From Mucilaginibacter arboris (GTDB lineage Bacteria; Bacteroidota; Bacteroidia; Sphingobacteriales; Sphingobacteriaceae), in the NCBI RefSeq assembly GCF_009754915.1, contig NZ_WPIK01000010.1, positions 1-64,000 of the forward strand: DNA of 64,000 nt. Reading direction: 5' to 3'. Both the position numbers and the translations under genes were made by a program. Within the stretch, counting starts at the first letter, position 1. The number at the start of each line of letters is the position of its first letter. Below the pieces are notes generated by a model. That model did no database searches, was not told the DNA's origin, and saw only the letters and a list, made by a program, of their open reading frames with translations. This document shows, one piece after another, positions 34,601 through 42,786 of this stretch.

Positions 34601-34639
34601 AACAATTGCGAAGAATTTAATTACTCCTTTACTTTGCAT
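31631..34639 (-). CDS. secDF: SecDF fusion protein, protein-export subunit
   Basis: 1002 residues with SecD and SecF in one chain, as is usual in Bacteroidota. SecD part: first helix, DLKGGMNVTMQISL (about residues 78-91), the P1 domain with NRILIELPGV, then the membrane block ending RVREELAHGKSIRIAIADGFKHAMPSILDSNITTFLTGIILY. SecF part: GVDFKGGRTYVVRFEKP and YSINDTVVVFDRIREYLG. Between the P1 halves (about residues 255-345) there is a long low-complexity Ala/Lys/Ser/Thr linker not found in E. coli SecD. Uses the proton gradient to pull exported proteins across the inner membrane with SecYEG. Confidence 0.96.
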   Translation of the reverse strand: MQSKGVIKFFAIVLAIVCLYQLSFTWVAQNVEKNARNYAKGNPEKERSYLDSISTEPVYPVFNHTYQYCKEKALALGLDLKGGMNVTMQISLAELVKSLSDNSTDPAFNQALANAEVQSKNSQQDYITLFVNEYEKLNPNGKLAPIFSTKESQSRIKFDASNNEVKRYLQNEAKSAVDRSYNILRTRIDKFGVTAPNIQLQSGSNRILIELPGVSEANTDRVRKLLQGSAKLEFYETFDNAEVVNLLANINNILAAKAKLAAAPAKDTLTATATSKKDTASANTSLLNKVAKSKLADTSSKNLKNSNPAVSSPLLNQNMLRPNVYASQNGGMQAAPGAVVGFSAVGDTAKVNRLLANADVKAVIPQNMKFMWGVKAMPINEDYSRRFNDKIPRVELYAIKLTGADGGPVLAGDVIADARNDYDQKGSPEVQMTMNSEGAAKWRTVTAAASADKNNLKAIAIVLDDNVYSAPTVQNEIAGGVSSITGTFTVDDTKDLANVLKAGRLPAPARIVEEAIVGPSLGQEAINAGLISCVVGLLVVLVFMVVYYSRAGTVAVVAVFINVFFLFGVLASLGAVLTLPGIAGIVLTLGISVDANVLIYERVREELAHGKSIRIAIADGFKHAMPSILDSNITTFLTGIILYVFGSGPILGFATTLLIGIITSLFCSLLISRLIFEWMLEKGWDISFSHPWSAHTFKNAHYAFVKNRFKFYTFSGLFILAGLISIFTRGFSLGVDFKGGRTYVVRFEKPVDAQQVREVLDKTYNLTTEVKTFGTANPQLRITTTYLVDDNSPNADTKAENKLKEGLKQVNNPSEIMSQQKVGPTVANDIKTSAIYSVVFAILVISFYILIRFRKWQFSLGALIATAHDALLVLSFFSLFWGILPFSLDIDQAFIAAILTVIGYSINDTVVVFDRIREYLGLHHSKTDDPEAVINDAINSTLSRTIITALTVIFVLIVLFIFGGEVIRGFSFALLIGVCFGTYSSICVATPVIVDFGKKDLK

Positions 34640-34690
34640 GTTCTGTTAAATGTATATTTTATGTTGTTTATGGGTTTTTTAACAAGACGG

Positions 34691-34698
34691 CAAAGCTA
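34691..34698 (-). promoter_or_regulatory. candidate -7 box TAGCTTTG for secDF
   Basis: Match to TAnnTTTG on the minus strand, about 50 bases upstream of the secDF ATG. No good -33 TTG found. Confidence 0.45.
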
Positions 34699-34804
34699 AC
34701 AAAAAAACGGTATTTAGGTTTTTTCATTTGCATAATTTCTCTTTTAATCATAGCAGCGTTAATAACAGCTACAATTTAAGATGATTTTAAGTATGGGTTA
34801 TACT

Positions 34805-34829
34805 AATTTTAGGTTGATAAAAGAAGCAT
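34805..34829 (+). repeat. bipartite motif copy after folA
   Basis: AATTTTAGGTTGATAAAAG then AAGCAT: A-tract arm and exact core, eight bases past the folA stop. Confidence 0.85.
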
Positions 34830-34836
34830 TCCAATA

Positions 34837-35319
34837 TCAACGGCGCTTTAAAGTGATAAACGAATAAGAAAAAGGGTTTTTTTCATCCGCAGCAAAATCT
34901 TCTCGTTGTGTTTCTGTCCAGGTTTGAGGATCAATTTCCGGAAAAAAAGTATCGCCATCAAAATCCTGATGAATGCAAGTTAATTCAATGCGTTCTGCCA
35001 AGAAAAAAGACTGGCGGAAAATTTCTGCTCCGCCAATGATAAAAATTTCTGCTTCCTCTGATGCTGACTTTAAAGCTTCTTCCAGCGAAGCTGCAACTTC
35101 GCATCCTTCTATTTTTTTAACACTTTTACTGATGACAACATTTTTGCGGTTTGGCAAAGGCTTGCCAATAGAATCATAAGTTTTTCTGCCCATAAAAACA
35201 GTATGGCCGGTAGTTATCCGCTTAAAATGCTTCAAATCGGCAGGCAAATGCCAGGGCAACTGATTGTTTTTACCGATAACGTTATTGGCTGCGACAGCAA
35301 CAATAAGAGAAATAACCAT
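34837..35319 (-). CDS. folA: dihydrofolate reductase
   Basis: 160 residues, the E. coli length. Signature AANNVIGKNNQLPWHLPADLKHFKRITTGHTVFMGRKTYDSIGKPLPNRKNVVIS, with the substrate-binding acid in the LPADLKHF helix (Asp) and the NADPH-binding GRKT; later IFIIGGAEIFRQSF. Reduces dihydrofolate to tetrahydrofolate using NADPH. Two genes from thyA, which makes the dihydrofolate it must recycle, on the same strand with an M1 peptidase in between. Confidence 0.97.
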   Translation of the reverse strand: MVISLIVAVAANNVIGKNNQLPWHLPADLKHFKRITTGHTVFMGRKTYDSIGKPLPNRKNVVISKSVKKIEGCEVAASLEEALKSASEEAEIFIIGGAEIFRQSFFLAERIELTCIHQDFDGDTFFPEIDPQTWTETQREDFAADEKNPFSYSFITLKRR

Positions 35320-35321
35320 GC

Positions 35322-37223
35322 TTATTTTACTGCTAAAGTATTGTTGCCCGTATCAGCATCCATATAAATCCCGCCGTCAATGTTTACAGAAACGATTTTT
35401 TTAGTCGATAAAAGAAGTATGGAAGCTTGTTTCTGATTTTTCTGCCAAACTTCCGGCGTTTGATGGAAAATTTTCGTGCTGCCATCAGCATAAGTTACTT
35501 TAACATCAAACGGAATGGCAAAACCTCCAATATTATCAATAACCAAATTATAACCTTTTTTAACTTGATCTAATTTTGAAATTGAAAGATCGATGTAATT
35601 ATCGGAGAAAAACCAATTGTTCCAAAACCAGTTGAGGTTTTTACCGGAAGCATTATTGATCGAGTAAAAAAAGTCCCAGGGAATTGGATGTTTTCCATGC
35701 CAACGGCTCATAAATTCCTGCAAACTTTTCTTAAAAAGCGCATCTCCCAGCATATCTTTTAAAGCTAAATAAGCTAATGATGGTTTTCCGTATTCGTTAC
35801 TGCCGAGAATATTGTTTGGCGTTAATTCTCCGCGGGTAATAATTGGTACTTCTTTTACCGAACGATTTTTGATCCAGCGGTTAACCCTAAATTGTTTGTA
35901 ATTTTCTGCAGCTTTTTCTTTTCCTAAATCAACCTGGCCAATTAAATATTCAAAAGTTGTTGCCCAGCCTTCGTCCATGAATCCGTAACTTGATTCGTTG
36001 ATGCCCATGTAAAAAGGAAACCAGGTATGTGCAATTTCATGTTCTGCAACAAACCTCGAAAAAGTAGTATCAGCATAAGTTTCATCATTCACCATCATTG
36101 GATATTCCATTCCGGCATAACCTTGAAGAATAGTTGTTTTTGGGAAAGGATACGGCACGCCAGGCCAGTTTTTAGAAAACCAGTTTAACGCGTGCTGACC
36201 GTATTTTACCATCTGATGAAAATCTGCAGAAGTATCGTTATAAGCAGCTTGCACACTTGCGCGGCGGTTGGTTTTTTCATCTACAACCGTACTGCTGGCG
36301 TCCCAGTCAAAATGATCACTTATGGCAAGCGCAACATCTGTTAAATAAGTAGCTTTCCATTTCCAGGTATTGGTTTGATTTTGAAGCGTTACCGAGTGAT
36401 TTCCCAATTCGTTTTTTGTAGCGATATGAAAAACAGAATCAGCCGTTAAAGATTGATTTAAACGTTTAGCATAAACAGGCTGTAAAACTTCTGTTGGGTT
36501 TTGTAAAGTACCGGTTGCATAAACAATATAATTTTTTGGTACGGTAACCTGGAATGTATAATCATTAAAATCGTTATAAAACTCGCGGCCACCAGTAAAA
36601 TCTAATCGGTCCCAACCGTTGTAATCATCATAAACGGCAACACGCGGGTAATAATAAGCAAGGAAAAAAGTTGTACTGTCAATAATGCCTTCTCGTCCAT
36701 GCTGAGAAGAGATAAAAAAGTGCCAGCTAACATTTAGTTTGACAGAATCATTTGGTTTTAAGGGACGATCTAAAGCTACATTTTGCCAGGTGTAATGGCC
36801 TTCGTTATCTGGTAAAGCTGTTTTCTTGCCGTTTACTTCAAAATTATCAATCACAATCCCGTTGCTTAAAGTATCCTGATTCGGGCGGTTTCTTGTATTT
36901 ACAGCGTTCCTTTTATGGATATTCTGAATAAGTTTCATCACCAGCTCATTCAACGTGTTCGGACTGTTATTGAAATAGGTAATTTCTTCTGTACCACGAA
37001 TTAAACGATTGGGAGGCGCGGCAGAAATTGAAATATTATAACGCCCGTGGTTTTGCCAGTAATTTTTGCCCGGTTTGCCATCCATCAAATGCGTACCTTT
37101 TTGGTAAGCTTGCTGCACGTAGTCTGGCATCGGCAAGGTTTGCGCCTTGCTTTTAAATAAGCAGCAAAAAAGCAGCAAAATTATTGCTGAAGCAAGGGAT
37201 TTAGTAGGAGCTATTATATTCAT
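35322..37223 (-). CDS. M1 family metallopeptidase
   Basis: 633 residues with a signal peptide (hydrophobic stretch to about residue 28, KAQT). Zinc site HEIAHTW at residues 395-401 with the third ligand Glu418 in MDEGWATTFEYL, and GMEYPMM (371-377) in place of the GAMEN exopeptidase motif. Aminopeptidase-like, periplasmic or surface. It lies between folA (3-base spacing) and thyA on the same strand, a housekeeping operon by position only. Residues SILLLSTKK, near the C-terminus, are encoded by a full motif copy (35395-35420). Confidence 0.93.
   Translation of the reverse strand: MNIIAPTKSLASAIILLLFCCLFKSKAQTLPMPDYVQQAYQKGTHLMDGKPGKNYWQNHGRYNISISAAPPNRLIRGTEEITYFNNSPNTLNELVMKLIQNIHKRNAVNTRNRPNQDTLSNGIVIDNFEVNGKKTALPDNEGHYTWQNVALDRPLKPNDSVKLNVSWHFFISSQHGREGIIDSTTFFLAYYYPRVAVYDDYNGWDRLDFTGGREFYNDFNDYTFQVTVPKNYIVYATGTLQNPTEVLQPVYAKRLNQSLTADSVFHIATKNELGNHSVTLQNQTNTWKWKATYLTDVALAISDHFDWDASSTVVDEKTNRRASVQAAYNDTSADFHQMVKYGQHALNWFSKNWPGVPYPFPKTTILQGYAGMEYPMMVNDETYADTTFSRFVAEHEIAHTWFPFYMGINESSYGFMDEGWATTFEYLIGQVDLGKEKAAENYKQFRVNRWIKNRSVKEVPIITRGELTPNNILGSNEYGKPSLAYLALKDMLGDALFKKSLQEFMSRWHGKHPIPWDFFYSINNASGKNLNWFWNNWFFSDNYIDLSISKLDQVKKGYNLVIDNIGGFAIPFDVKVTYADGSTKIFHQTPEVWQKNQKQASILLLSTKKIVSVNIDGGIYMDADTGNNTLAVK
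35395..35420 (+). repeat. in-frame motif copy inside the M1 peptidase gene
   Basis: ATTTTTTTAGTCGATAAAAG then AAGTAT, a complete two-part copy (GTAT variant), encoding SILLLSTKK on the gene strand. Confidence 0.75.
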
Positions 37224-37227
37224 TACA

Positions 37228-37251
37228 ATTTTTATATGATAAAAGAAGCAT
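37228..37251 (+). repeat. bipartite motif copy upstream of the M1 peptidase start
   Basis: ATTTTTATATGATAAAAG then AAGCAT, ending the 54-base gap between thyA and the peptidase gene; its A-tract lies five bases before the peptidase ATG. Confidence 0.85.
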
Positions 37252-37277
37252 CTGTTTTGATTAAAGGCTCTAAAAAA

Positions 37278-38072
37278 TTAAACCGCAACCTGCGCTTTAA
37301 TGTGTGGCCAAGGATCATAGTTTTCCAACGTAAAATCCTCAAACTTAAAACTGAAAATATCTTTTACTTCCGGATTAATTTTCATTGTTGGTAAAGCTCT
37401 CGGTTCCCGGCTCAGTTGCAAATTAGCTTGTTCTATATGATTGTTGTAGATGTGCGCATCGCCAAAAGTATGGATGAAATCTCCAGCTTCTAAACCGCAA
37501 ACCTGTGCCAGCATTAACGTAAGCAAAGCATAAGAAGCAATATTGAAAGGAACGCCCAGAAAAATATCAGCACTGCGCTGATACAACTGACAGGAAAGCT
37601 TTCCATCTGCAACATAAAACTGGAACAAACAATGGCAGGGCGGAAGCGCCATTTTATTCACATCGGCAACGTTCCATGCAGAAACAATAATTCTTCTGGA
37701 ATCAGGATTGTTTTTAATTTGATTTACAATCTGACTGATCTGATCAATATGACTTCCATCGTGCGTAGGCCAGCTTCTCCACTGGTAACCATAAACTGGC
37801 CCAAGGTTTCCTTCTGCATCAGCCCATTCGTCCCAAATCTTTACGCCGTTTTCTTTCAGGTATTTGATGTTGGTATCTCCGCTTAAAAACCAAAGCAGTT
37901 CGTGGATGATGGATTTTAAATGCAGCTTTTTTGTAGTAACCACCGGAAAACCTTTTTGCAGATCAAAGCGCATTTGATAACCGAAAACGCTGATAGTTCC
38001 GGTTCCTGTCCTGTCATGCTTCTGGTTGCCTGTTTCCAAAACGTGGCGCATCAAATCCTGGTATTGTTTCAT
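37278..38072 (-). CDS. thyA: thymidylate synthase
   Basis: 264 residues, exactly the E. coli ThyA length. Catalytic Cys146 in [11 protein letters not shown]; dUMP-binding [22 protein letters not shown] and [18 protein letters not shown]; folate-binding [18 protein letters not shown]-terminal HIKAQVAV as in the family. Makes dTMP from dUMP and methylene-tetrahydrofolate, producing dihydrofolate for FolA downstream. A motif copy sits in its leader. Confidence 0.98.
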   Translation of the reverse strand: MKQYQDLMRHVLETGNQKHDRTGTGTISVFGYQMRFDLQKGFPVVTTKKLHLKSIIHELLWFLSGDTNIKYLKENGVKIWDEWADAEGNLGPVYGYQWRSWPTHDGSHIDQISQIVNQIKNNPDSRRIIVSAWNVADVNKMALPPCHCLFQFYVADGKLSCQLYQRSADIFLGVPFNIASYALLTLMLAQVCGLEAGDFIHTFGDAHIYNNHIEQANLQLSREPRALPTMKINPEVKDIFSFKFEDFTLENYDPWPHIKAQVAV

Positions 38073-38076
38073 GTTG

Positions 38077-38100
38077 ATTTTTAGTTGATAAAAGAAGCAT
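38077..38100 (+). repeat. bipartite motif copy directly before the thyA start codon
   Basis: ATTTTTAGTTGATAAAAG then AAGCAT. On the thyA strand the A-tract TAAAAAT ends only four bases before ATG, where it may replace a Shine-Dalgarno site as an unstructured A-rich ribosome entry. Confidence 0.85.
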
Positions 38101-38125
38101 TACGCAACCGCAAAGAAAAATAATC

Positions 38126-38133
38126 TATTTTTG
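38126..38133 (+). promoter_or_regulatory. candidate -7 box TATTTTTG for ispE
   Basis: TAnnTTTG match about 40 bases upstream of the ispE ATG, in the divergent region shared with thyA. Confidence 0.45.
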
Positions 38134-38173
38134 GAATCCTATAAATGTTCAAAAGTAGTAGTAGTTAATCTGC

Positions 38174-38977
38174 ATGATCGTCTTTCCAAACGCAAAAATA
38201 AATATCGGTTTAAATGTAGTTGAACTAAGAAGTGATGGCTATCATAATTTGGAAACCGTTTTTTATCCCATAAAAATACACGATGCGCTGGAGGTTGTGT
38301 TGAGTGATGAACTGCGTTTTACTTCTTCCGGCAACTTTCTTCCCGGAAATGCTGCTGATAATTTGTGTTTAAAAGCTTATCATCTCATCAAAAAAGAACA
38401 TGATTTGCCTCCTGTAAACATTCATCTCCATAAAAATATTCCGATTGGTGCAGGTTTAGGCGGAGGTTCTGCGGATGCCGGGTTTTTTATCAAGCTTTTA
38501 AATGAAGTTTGCGAAATAGGTTTAAGCACAGAAACCATGCAAAATTATGCCAGGCAGCTTGGTGCTGATTGTGCTTTTTTTATCGGCAATAAACCTGTGT
38601 TTGCTTTTGAAAAAGGAGACCGTTTTGAAGAAATACAACTTGATCTTGCTGCTTATTATTTGGTTTTGGTGATGCCACCAATTCATGTTTCTACAGCAGA
38701 AGCGTATGGAGGAGTTAAACCAGTACGTTCAGAATCTGATCTGCGATCAGCATTAAAACTTCCGGTAGAAGAGTGGAAAGCGCTTGTTGAAAATAATTTT
38801 GAAAGGTCGGTATTTGAGCACCATCCGCAAATTAAGGCGGTAAAAGAAGCATTATATCAACAAGGTGCAATCTATGCAGCAATGAGTGGGAGTGGGGCTT
38901 CTGTGTTTGGCATCTTCAACAAAAAACCTGATTTGCAGAAATTTGAGCAGGCAAACCAGGTTTTTTATGATGTTTGA
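38174..38977 (+). CDS. ispE: 4-diphosphocytidyl-2-C-methyl-D-erythritol kinase
   Basis: 267 residues. GHMP-kinase blocks: FPNAKINIGLNVVELRSDGYHNLETVFYPI at the N-terminus, the ATP loop IPIGAGLGGGSADAGFFIKLLNE, and AAMSGSGASVFGIF near the C-terminus. Phosphorylates CDP-methylerythritol in the MEP isoprenoid pathway. Divergent from thyA; converges with the dehydrogenase gene five bases on. Residues VKEALYQ are encoded by a motif core. Confidence 0.96.
   Translation: MIVFPNAKINIGLNVVELRSDGYHNLETVFYPIKIHDALEVVLSDELRFTSSGNFLPGNAADNLCLKAYHLIKKEHDLPPVNIHLHKNIPIGAGLGGGSADAGFFIKLLNEVCEIGLSTETMQNYARQLGADCAFFIGNKPVFAFEKGDRFEEIQLDLAAYYLVLVMPPIHVSTAEAYGGVKPVRSESDLRSALKLPVEEWKALVENNFERSVFEHHPQIKAVKEALYQQGAIYAAMSGSGASVFGIFNKKPDLQKFEQANQVFYDV
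38839..38852 (+). repeat. motif core GGTAAAAGAAGCAT inside ispE
   Basis: Exact core reading VKEA in frame. The codons are ordinary for these residues, so coincidence is possible. Confidence 0.5.
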
Positions 38978-38981
38978 TTTT

Positions 38982-39869
38982 TTAGAGCCCGGCATCATCA
39001 GTTACGCCGTGCCCAAATCCTTCCACCCAATCCCGCTCGCCCCAACCTTTTGCAAGTGCAGAAAGCAGCCGGTTATGCACGGTTGCGGCCAAAGGCATCG
39101 GCGTTTCGCTTTTTTGTGATAAAGCCATCGCCAGCCGCGCATCTTTGTAACCTAATTTCGCTTTAAAACCCACCTGTTCGTATTGTTTGTTTGCAATCAG
39201 TTTACCATAATTTTGGTAAATTGGCGCGTTAAACAAAGTAGATCCAAAGAAATCAGATAGTTTTTTAGGATCGATTCCATTCTTTTCGCCTAAAGTAAAA
39301 GCTTCCGCCATCATTTCCATGGAAGCCATGATCATAAAGTTGCCCGTTATTTTAACTACGTTAGCGTTTCCTGGTTCTTCTCCAAAATCAACAATTCCTT
39401 GTCCCATGCTTTCCAGGATCGGTTTTGCGGCTTCTTTTAAAGATGAATCGCCGGAAGTACAAATCCATAATTTCTGGGCAGCAGCGGCTTCTGGCCGGCC
39501 AAAAACGGGAGCAGTTAAATAATGTGTTTCTGTTTCTTTATGCAAAGCAGTTAGTTTTACAGATGTTTCTGGAGAGATAGAACTCATAGAAATATGCACT
39601 GCCCCTTTTTTTAACGATTTTAACAAGCCTTTGTCTCCGCTTACTGATTCTTCTAAAATATTATCCTGTGCAAGCATCGTTATAACGTATTGTACCTCTC
39701 TCGCGGCTTCTTCCGGAGAACTGCAAACTTTAATTGCCGCTTGGTCTAAGTCATCTGCTTTGGATGCAGTGCGGTTATAAACCTGTAACTCATAGCCTGC
39801 TTTAAGCAGGTTTTTCGCCATGGGCAAACCCATGTTGCCTAATCCTATAAATCCAATTTTTTCTTTCAT
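38982..39869 (-). CDS. NAD(P)-dependent 3-hydroxyisobutyrate-dehydrogenase-type oxidoreductase
   Basis: 295 residues from the ATG at 39869. N-terminal nucleotide-binding GFIGLGNMGLPMAKNLLKAGY; substrate-binding SSISPETSVKL; catalytic Lys in VVKITGNFMIMASMEMMAEAF; C-terminal KLGYKDARLAMALSQKSETPMPLA. The group includes glyoxylate/succinic semialdehyde reductases and imine-reductase-like enzymes; the substrate is not clear. Starts three bases before the LapA-like gene stop on the same strand, so they form an operon. Confidence 0.88.
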   Translation of the reverse strand: MKEKIGFIGLGNMGLPMAKNLLKAGYELQVYNRTASKADDLDQAAIKVCSSPEEAAREVQYVITMLAQDNILEESVSGDKGLLKSLKKGAVHISMSSISPETSVKLTALHKETETHYLTAPVFGRPEAAAAQKLWICTSGDSSLKEAAKPILESMGQGIVDFGEEPGNANVVKITGNFMIMASMEMMAEAFTLGEKNGIDPKKLSDFFGSTLFNAPIYQNYGKLIANKQYEQVGFKAKLGYKDARLAMALSQKSETPMPLAATVHNRLLSALAKGWGERDWVEGFGHGVTDDAGL

Positions 39870-39871
39870 AA

Positions 39872-40156
39872 TCAATCGCTGATGTAATCCCTGTCTTCTG
39901 CACTTAGTGTATCGTTAGGGTTATGGTTGTTGTTTGTGTTTTCGTTGTTGTAATTGTTATAAGAGGATTTGGAAGGCCGGCTGCCCAGCAATAAACCAAG
40001 GATGATACCGAGGAAAATGACGCCGGTCAGGATAACCAATTTGGGCAAATACAAATCCCAGAAAAGAAGTTTAAATTTTACTTCATCGGCATTCTGCATC
40101 AGGACGACGGTAATCAAAACGGTTAGAAAAATAACGAATAAAGTTTTAGCGCTCAT
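39872..40156 (-). CDS. LapA-domain (DUF1049) membrane protein
   Basis: 94 residues. Two helices (about 5-18 and 35-60) with VLMQNADEVKFKLLFWDLYLPKLVILTGVIFLGIILGLLLGS, the LapA/YciS pattern, then an Asn/Ser/Tyr-rich disordered tail. In enterobacteria LapA works with LapB in controlling LPS synthesis; whether that holds here is unknown. Upstream gene of a two-gene unit. Confidence 0.75.
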   Translation of the reverse strand: MSAKTLFVIFLTVLITVVLMQNADEVKFKLLFWDLYLPKLVILTGVIFLGIILGLLLGSRPSKSSYNNYNNENTNNNHNPNDTLSAEDRDYISD

Positions 40157-40776
40157 ACTTCAAATTAATCAACATTTTGTTAGGGTAGGATGTTTTCTTA
40201 AAATCAGGATTAATAGTTTTTCCTAATCAACAGAAGTACAAAAAAATATTTTTATAAAATGATTTTTATGGTACAGCCTTTGTTTAACTAACGTGAAATT
40301 TATTTTCATTTAATTTTTTTCCTTCGAAACCAGGAGCCATAATATTTATACTGCTTCTTTTGATAATTTCCCTCAATTAAAGTCGTCGCAGCAACATTAA
40401 GACTTCTTAAAAAATAACTATACTTTCAATAAAGGTTAATAATGATTAGTATCTGACTTTCAGTATTTTATATATTTATTTTATTCCATTTTCGATATTT
40501 GCTAATTTAATTAGCCGGAAATTTTTGTTTTTATAGTTTCTACTTTTATTTCTAATTTAATTGATAAGCGTTAATGACTGACTTTCACCATATTAATTGT
40601 TGTAATAATTATAAAAATTAAATTTGTTACTGATTTTTATGTCATAAAAACAGTATGCCACAGTATTAAATTAATTACAGCATTTTGCACATTCCTAAAA
40701 TGTAAAAACATTGAAATGATAGAAATTTGATGAGAAAGGCGGGTTTATTCCTGGTTGAAATATTAAGGAAAAAGTG
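40157..40776. other. 620-bp non-coding gap
   Basis: Very AT-rich and without a credible frame. It holds a degenerate motif (CTGCTTCTTTTGATAA near 40351), a dialect-2 core (CATAAAAACAGTATGCC at 40642-40658), and two direct copies of CTGACTTTCA (near 40448 and 40577). Nothing else recognised. Confidence 0.5.
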
Positions 40777-41688
40777 TTAACGGGTTTGCTTTTTTGTCCG
40801 ATAATCAGCAATTTTTTGTTGTGCCAAGGGGAATAAAAATATGGTTGAAAGGATGATTACAGCCCCTATCCAAAAGCCCGTAGTCATTTTTTTAAGGTCT
40901 CCAAAAAAAATGAAAGCCATAATAATACCATAAACGGGTTCCAGATTAGTAACCAGCGCAACCTTAAAAGCAGATAACTGGCGCATAACAGAAACACCGG
41001 CAACATAAGCTACAGCCGTACAAACAGTACCTAAAAGAAGTAAATATACAATGTCGTCATGCTTTAAATACAATCCGTTCTTAAACCCGCCCATAATAAA
41101 CAGGTATAAGGAAAGCCAGAAAAAAGCACCTGAAAGTTCGTAAAAAGCAATAACTGGCGCGGACTTTTGCTTCACGAATTGCGAGTTGATGATAGAAAAA
41201 ATGCTTGCTGAGGCAGCACTAATCAATCCTAAAATGATACCCTTAGTGTAATGAGATTCAAATTTGAAGATTAAAGTAATGCCGGTAATGATCATGATAC
41301 CAGCTAAAATTTCGAGCCGGGAAATGTTTTTATTGGTGACTAAAGGTTCGAAAACTGCAGTAAACAAGGTCATTGATGAAAGGCAAACAAGTGTGACAGA
41401 AACTGTAGAAATTTTTATGGACTGGAAAAAAAGCAGCCAGTGCATGCCTACTAAAGCACCGGTAAAAATGAATTGAAGGAAGGCCTGCCAGTTAACCCTG
41501 AAATTTACCCTTGCAAACACAAAGTACAGGAACAGGGATACAAAGGCAATCAGCAAGCGGTACCAAACTAAGTAAACTGCAGAAACAGAGATCAGGGCAC
41601 CGAGAATGCCCGTAAAGCCCCAGATAAAAACAGTGCCATGAAGGATAAGCAGATTTTTATCTGAAGCACTTAAAGAATTAAATTTCAT
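40777..41688 (-). CDS. EamA/DMT family transporter
   Basis: 303 residues with ten hydrophobic helices in two EamA halves (first: LHGTVFIWGFTGILGALISVSAVYLVWYRLLIA; second: GIILGLISAASASIFSIINSQFVK ... LVTNLEPVYGIIMAFIFFGD). Inner-membrane exporter of metabolites; substrate unknown. Starts immediately after the LptF/LptG-type gene stop, in an operon with it and tgt. Confidence 0.9.
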   Translation of the reverse strand: MKFNSLSASDKNLLILHGTVFIWGFTGILGALISVSAVYLVWYRLLIAFVSLFLYFVFARVNFRVNWQAFLQFIFTGALVGMHWLLFFQSIKISTVSVTLVCLSSMTLFTAVFEPLVTNKNISRLEILAGIMIITGITLIFKFESHYTKGIILGLISAASASIFSIINSQFVKQKSAPVIAFYELSGAFFWLSLYLFIMGGFKNGLYLKHDDIVYLLLLGTVCTAVAYVAGVSVMRQLSAFKVALVTNLEPVYGIIMAFIFFGDLKKMTTGFWIGAVIILSTIFLFPLAQQKIADYRTKKQTR

Positions 41689-42786
41689 TTATTTAGGGGC
41701 GTTTCTAAGTAAATACCCGCCAAGAATGCCAAAAATAATATTGGGGATAAAAACAGCAATAATGGGCGGCAAACCTCCTTTTAAAGCAAAAACTTTAGCA
41801 AACTGGACCGTAACAATATACGCGAAGCAAAGAAAAATACCGATTCCTAAAGGTAAGCCAATACCTCCGCGAACTTTTCTGGAAGACATAGAGACACCAA
41901 TCAGCGTTAAAATATAGGAGGAAAGCGGGTAAACAAATCGCTGATATTTTTCGTACAGCAAATCGACCATAATTCCAGTACCCCGTATTTTTTCTTTTTC
42001 AATATTTGTATTTAGTTCTTTCATGGGCATAGCGTCGTATGCGTTATGTCCCACAAAATCAGCAGGATGCATATCTAAAAGAGTATCTTTTTTAACGCCG
42101 CTCACCATTTTTTCCTTTAGCCCGTTAACATAGCGGATCGAATAATCCATCATAGACCAAACCCTTTTTAGCGAATCATAAACAACCCTGGTGGCCATTA
42201 TTTTTTCCTTCAGCGTATCCTGTTTAAATTTTTCTAAAACGAATTGATAACCGGTATGCTGGGCTTCATCAAAAGACTGTACATAAACATAAGTGCTTTT
42301 ATCTAACTGCATGTGCACTTCGTTTTTTAATTCGTTATTGCCACTGCTTACGTAAGTGTTCTCAAAACTGCTTTTAAGCTGATTGGTGTGCGGAATAATA
42401 AAAACGTTGAATACCAGCGATACGATAAAAATGATAGAAGACGCAACGGCATAAGGCCTTAAAAACCGGTTAAAACTTGCCCCTCCGCTTAAAATAGGTA
42501 CAATTTCGGTTTGATCGGCCATTTTTGCAGTAAAAAAAATAACCGCAATAAAATTAATTAACGGAGATAAAAAGTTGAGGTAAAAAGGAATGAAACCAAA
42601 ATAATAATGCGTAACAATAAACCAGAAACCTAAGTCGTGCTTTAAAAAGTCATCCAGTTTTTCGGAAATATCAAACACAACAATAATCACCAGGAAAATG
42701 CCTAAAGTGAAAACAAAGGTTCCAAGATATTTATTGATGATGTACCAGTCGATTATTTTAAGGTACCGCTTTGTGAGTTTTTGCAT
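41689..42786 (-). CDS. LptF/LptG family LPS-export permease
   Basis: 365 residues. YjgP/YjgQ pattern: N-terminal IIDWYIINKYLGTFVFTLGIFLVIIVVFDISEKLDDFL, second helix with YLNFLSPLINFIAVIFFTAKMADQTEIVPILSGGASFNRFLRPY, large periplasmic domain, and C-terminal helices ending FIPNIIFGILGGYLLRNAP. Part of the ABC complex that extracts LPS from the inner membrane. Its ATG shares one base with the tgt stop (TAATG), so translation is coupled. LptF and LptG cannot be told apart here. Confidence 0.92.
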   Translation of the reverse strand: MQKLTKRYLKIIDWYIINKYLGTFVFTLGIFLVIIVVFDISEKLDDFLKHDLGFWFIVTHYYFGFIPFYLNFLSPLINFIAVIFFTAKMADQTEIVPILSGGASFNRFLRPYAVASSIIFIVSLVFNVFIIPHTNQLKSSFENTYVSSGNNELKNEVHMQLDKSTYVYVQSFDEAQHTGYQFVLEKFKQDTLKEKIMATRVVYDSLKRVWSMMDYSIRYVNGLKEKMVSGVKKDTLLDMHPADFVGHNAYDAMPMKELNTNIEKEKIRGTGIMVDLLYEKYQRFVYPLSSYILTLIGVSMSSRKVRGGIGLPLGIGIFLCFAYIVTVQFAKVFALKGGLPPIIAVFIPNIIFGILGGYLLRNAPK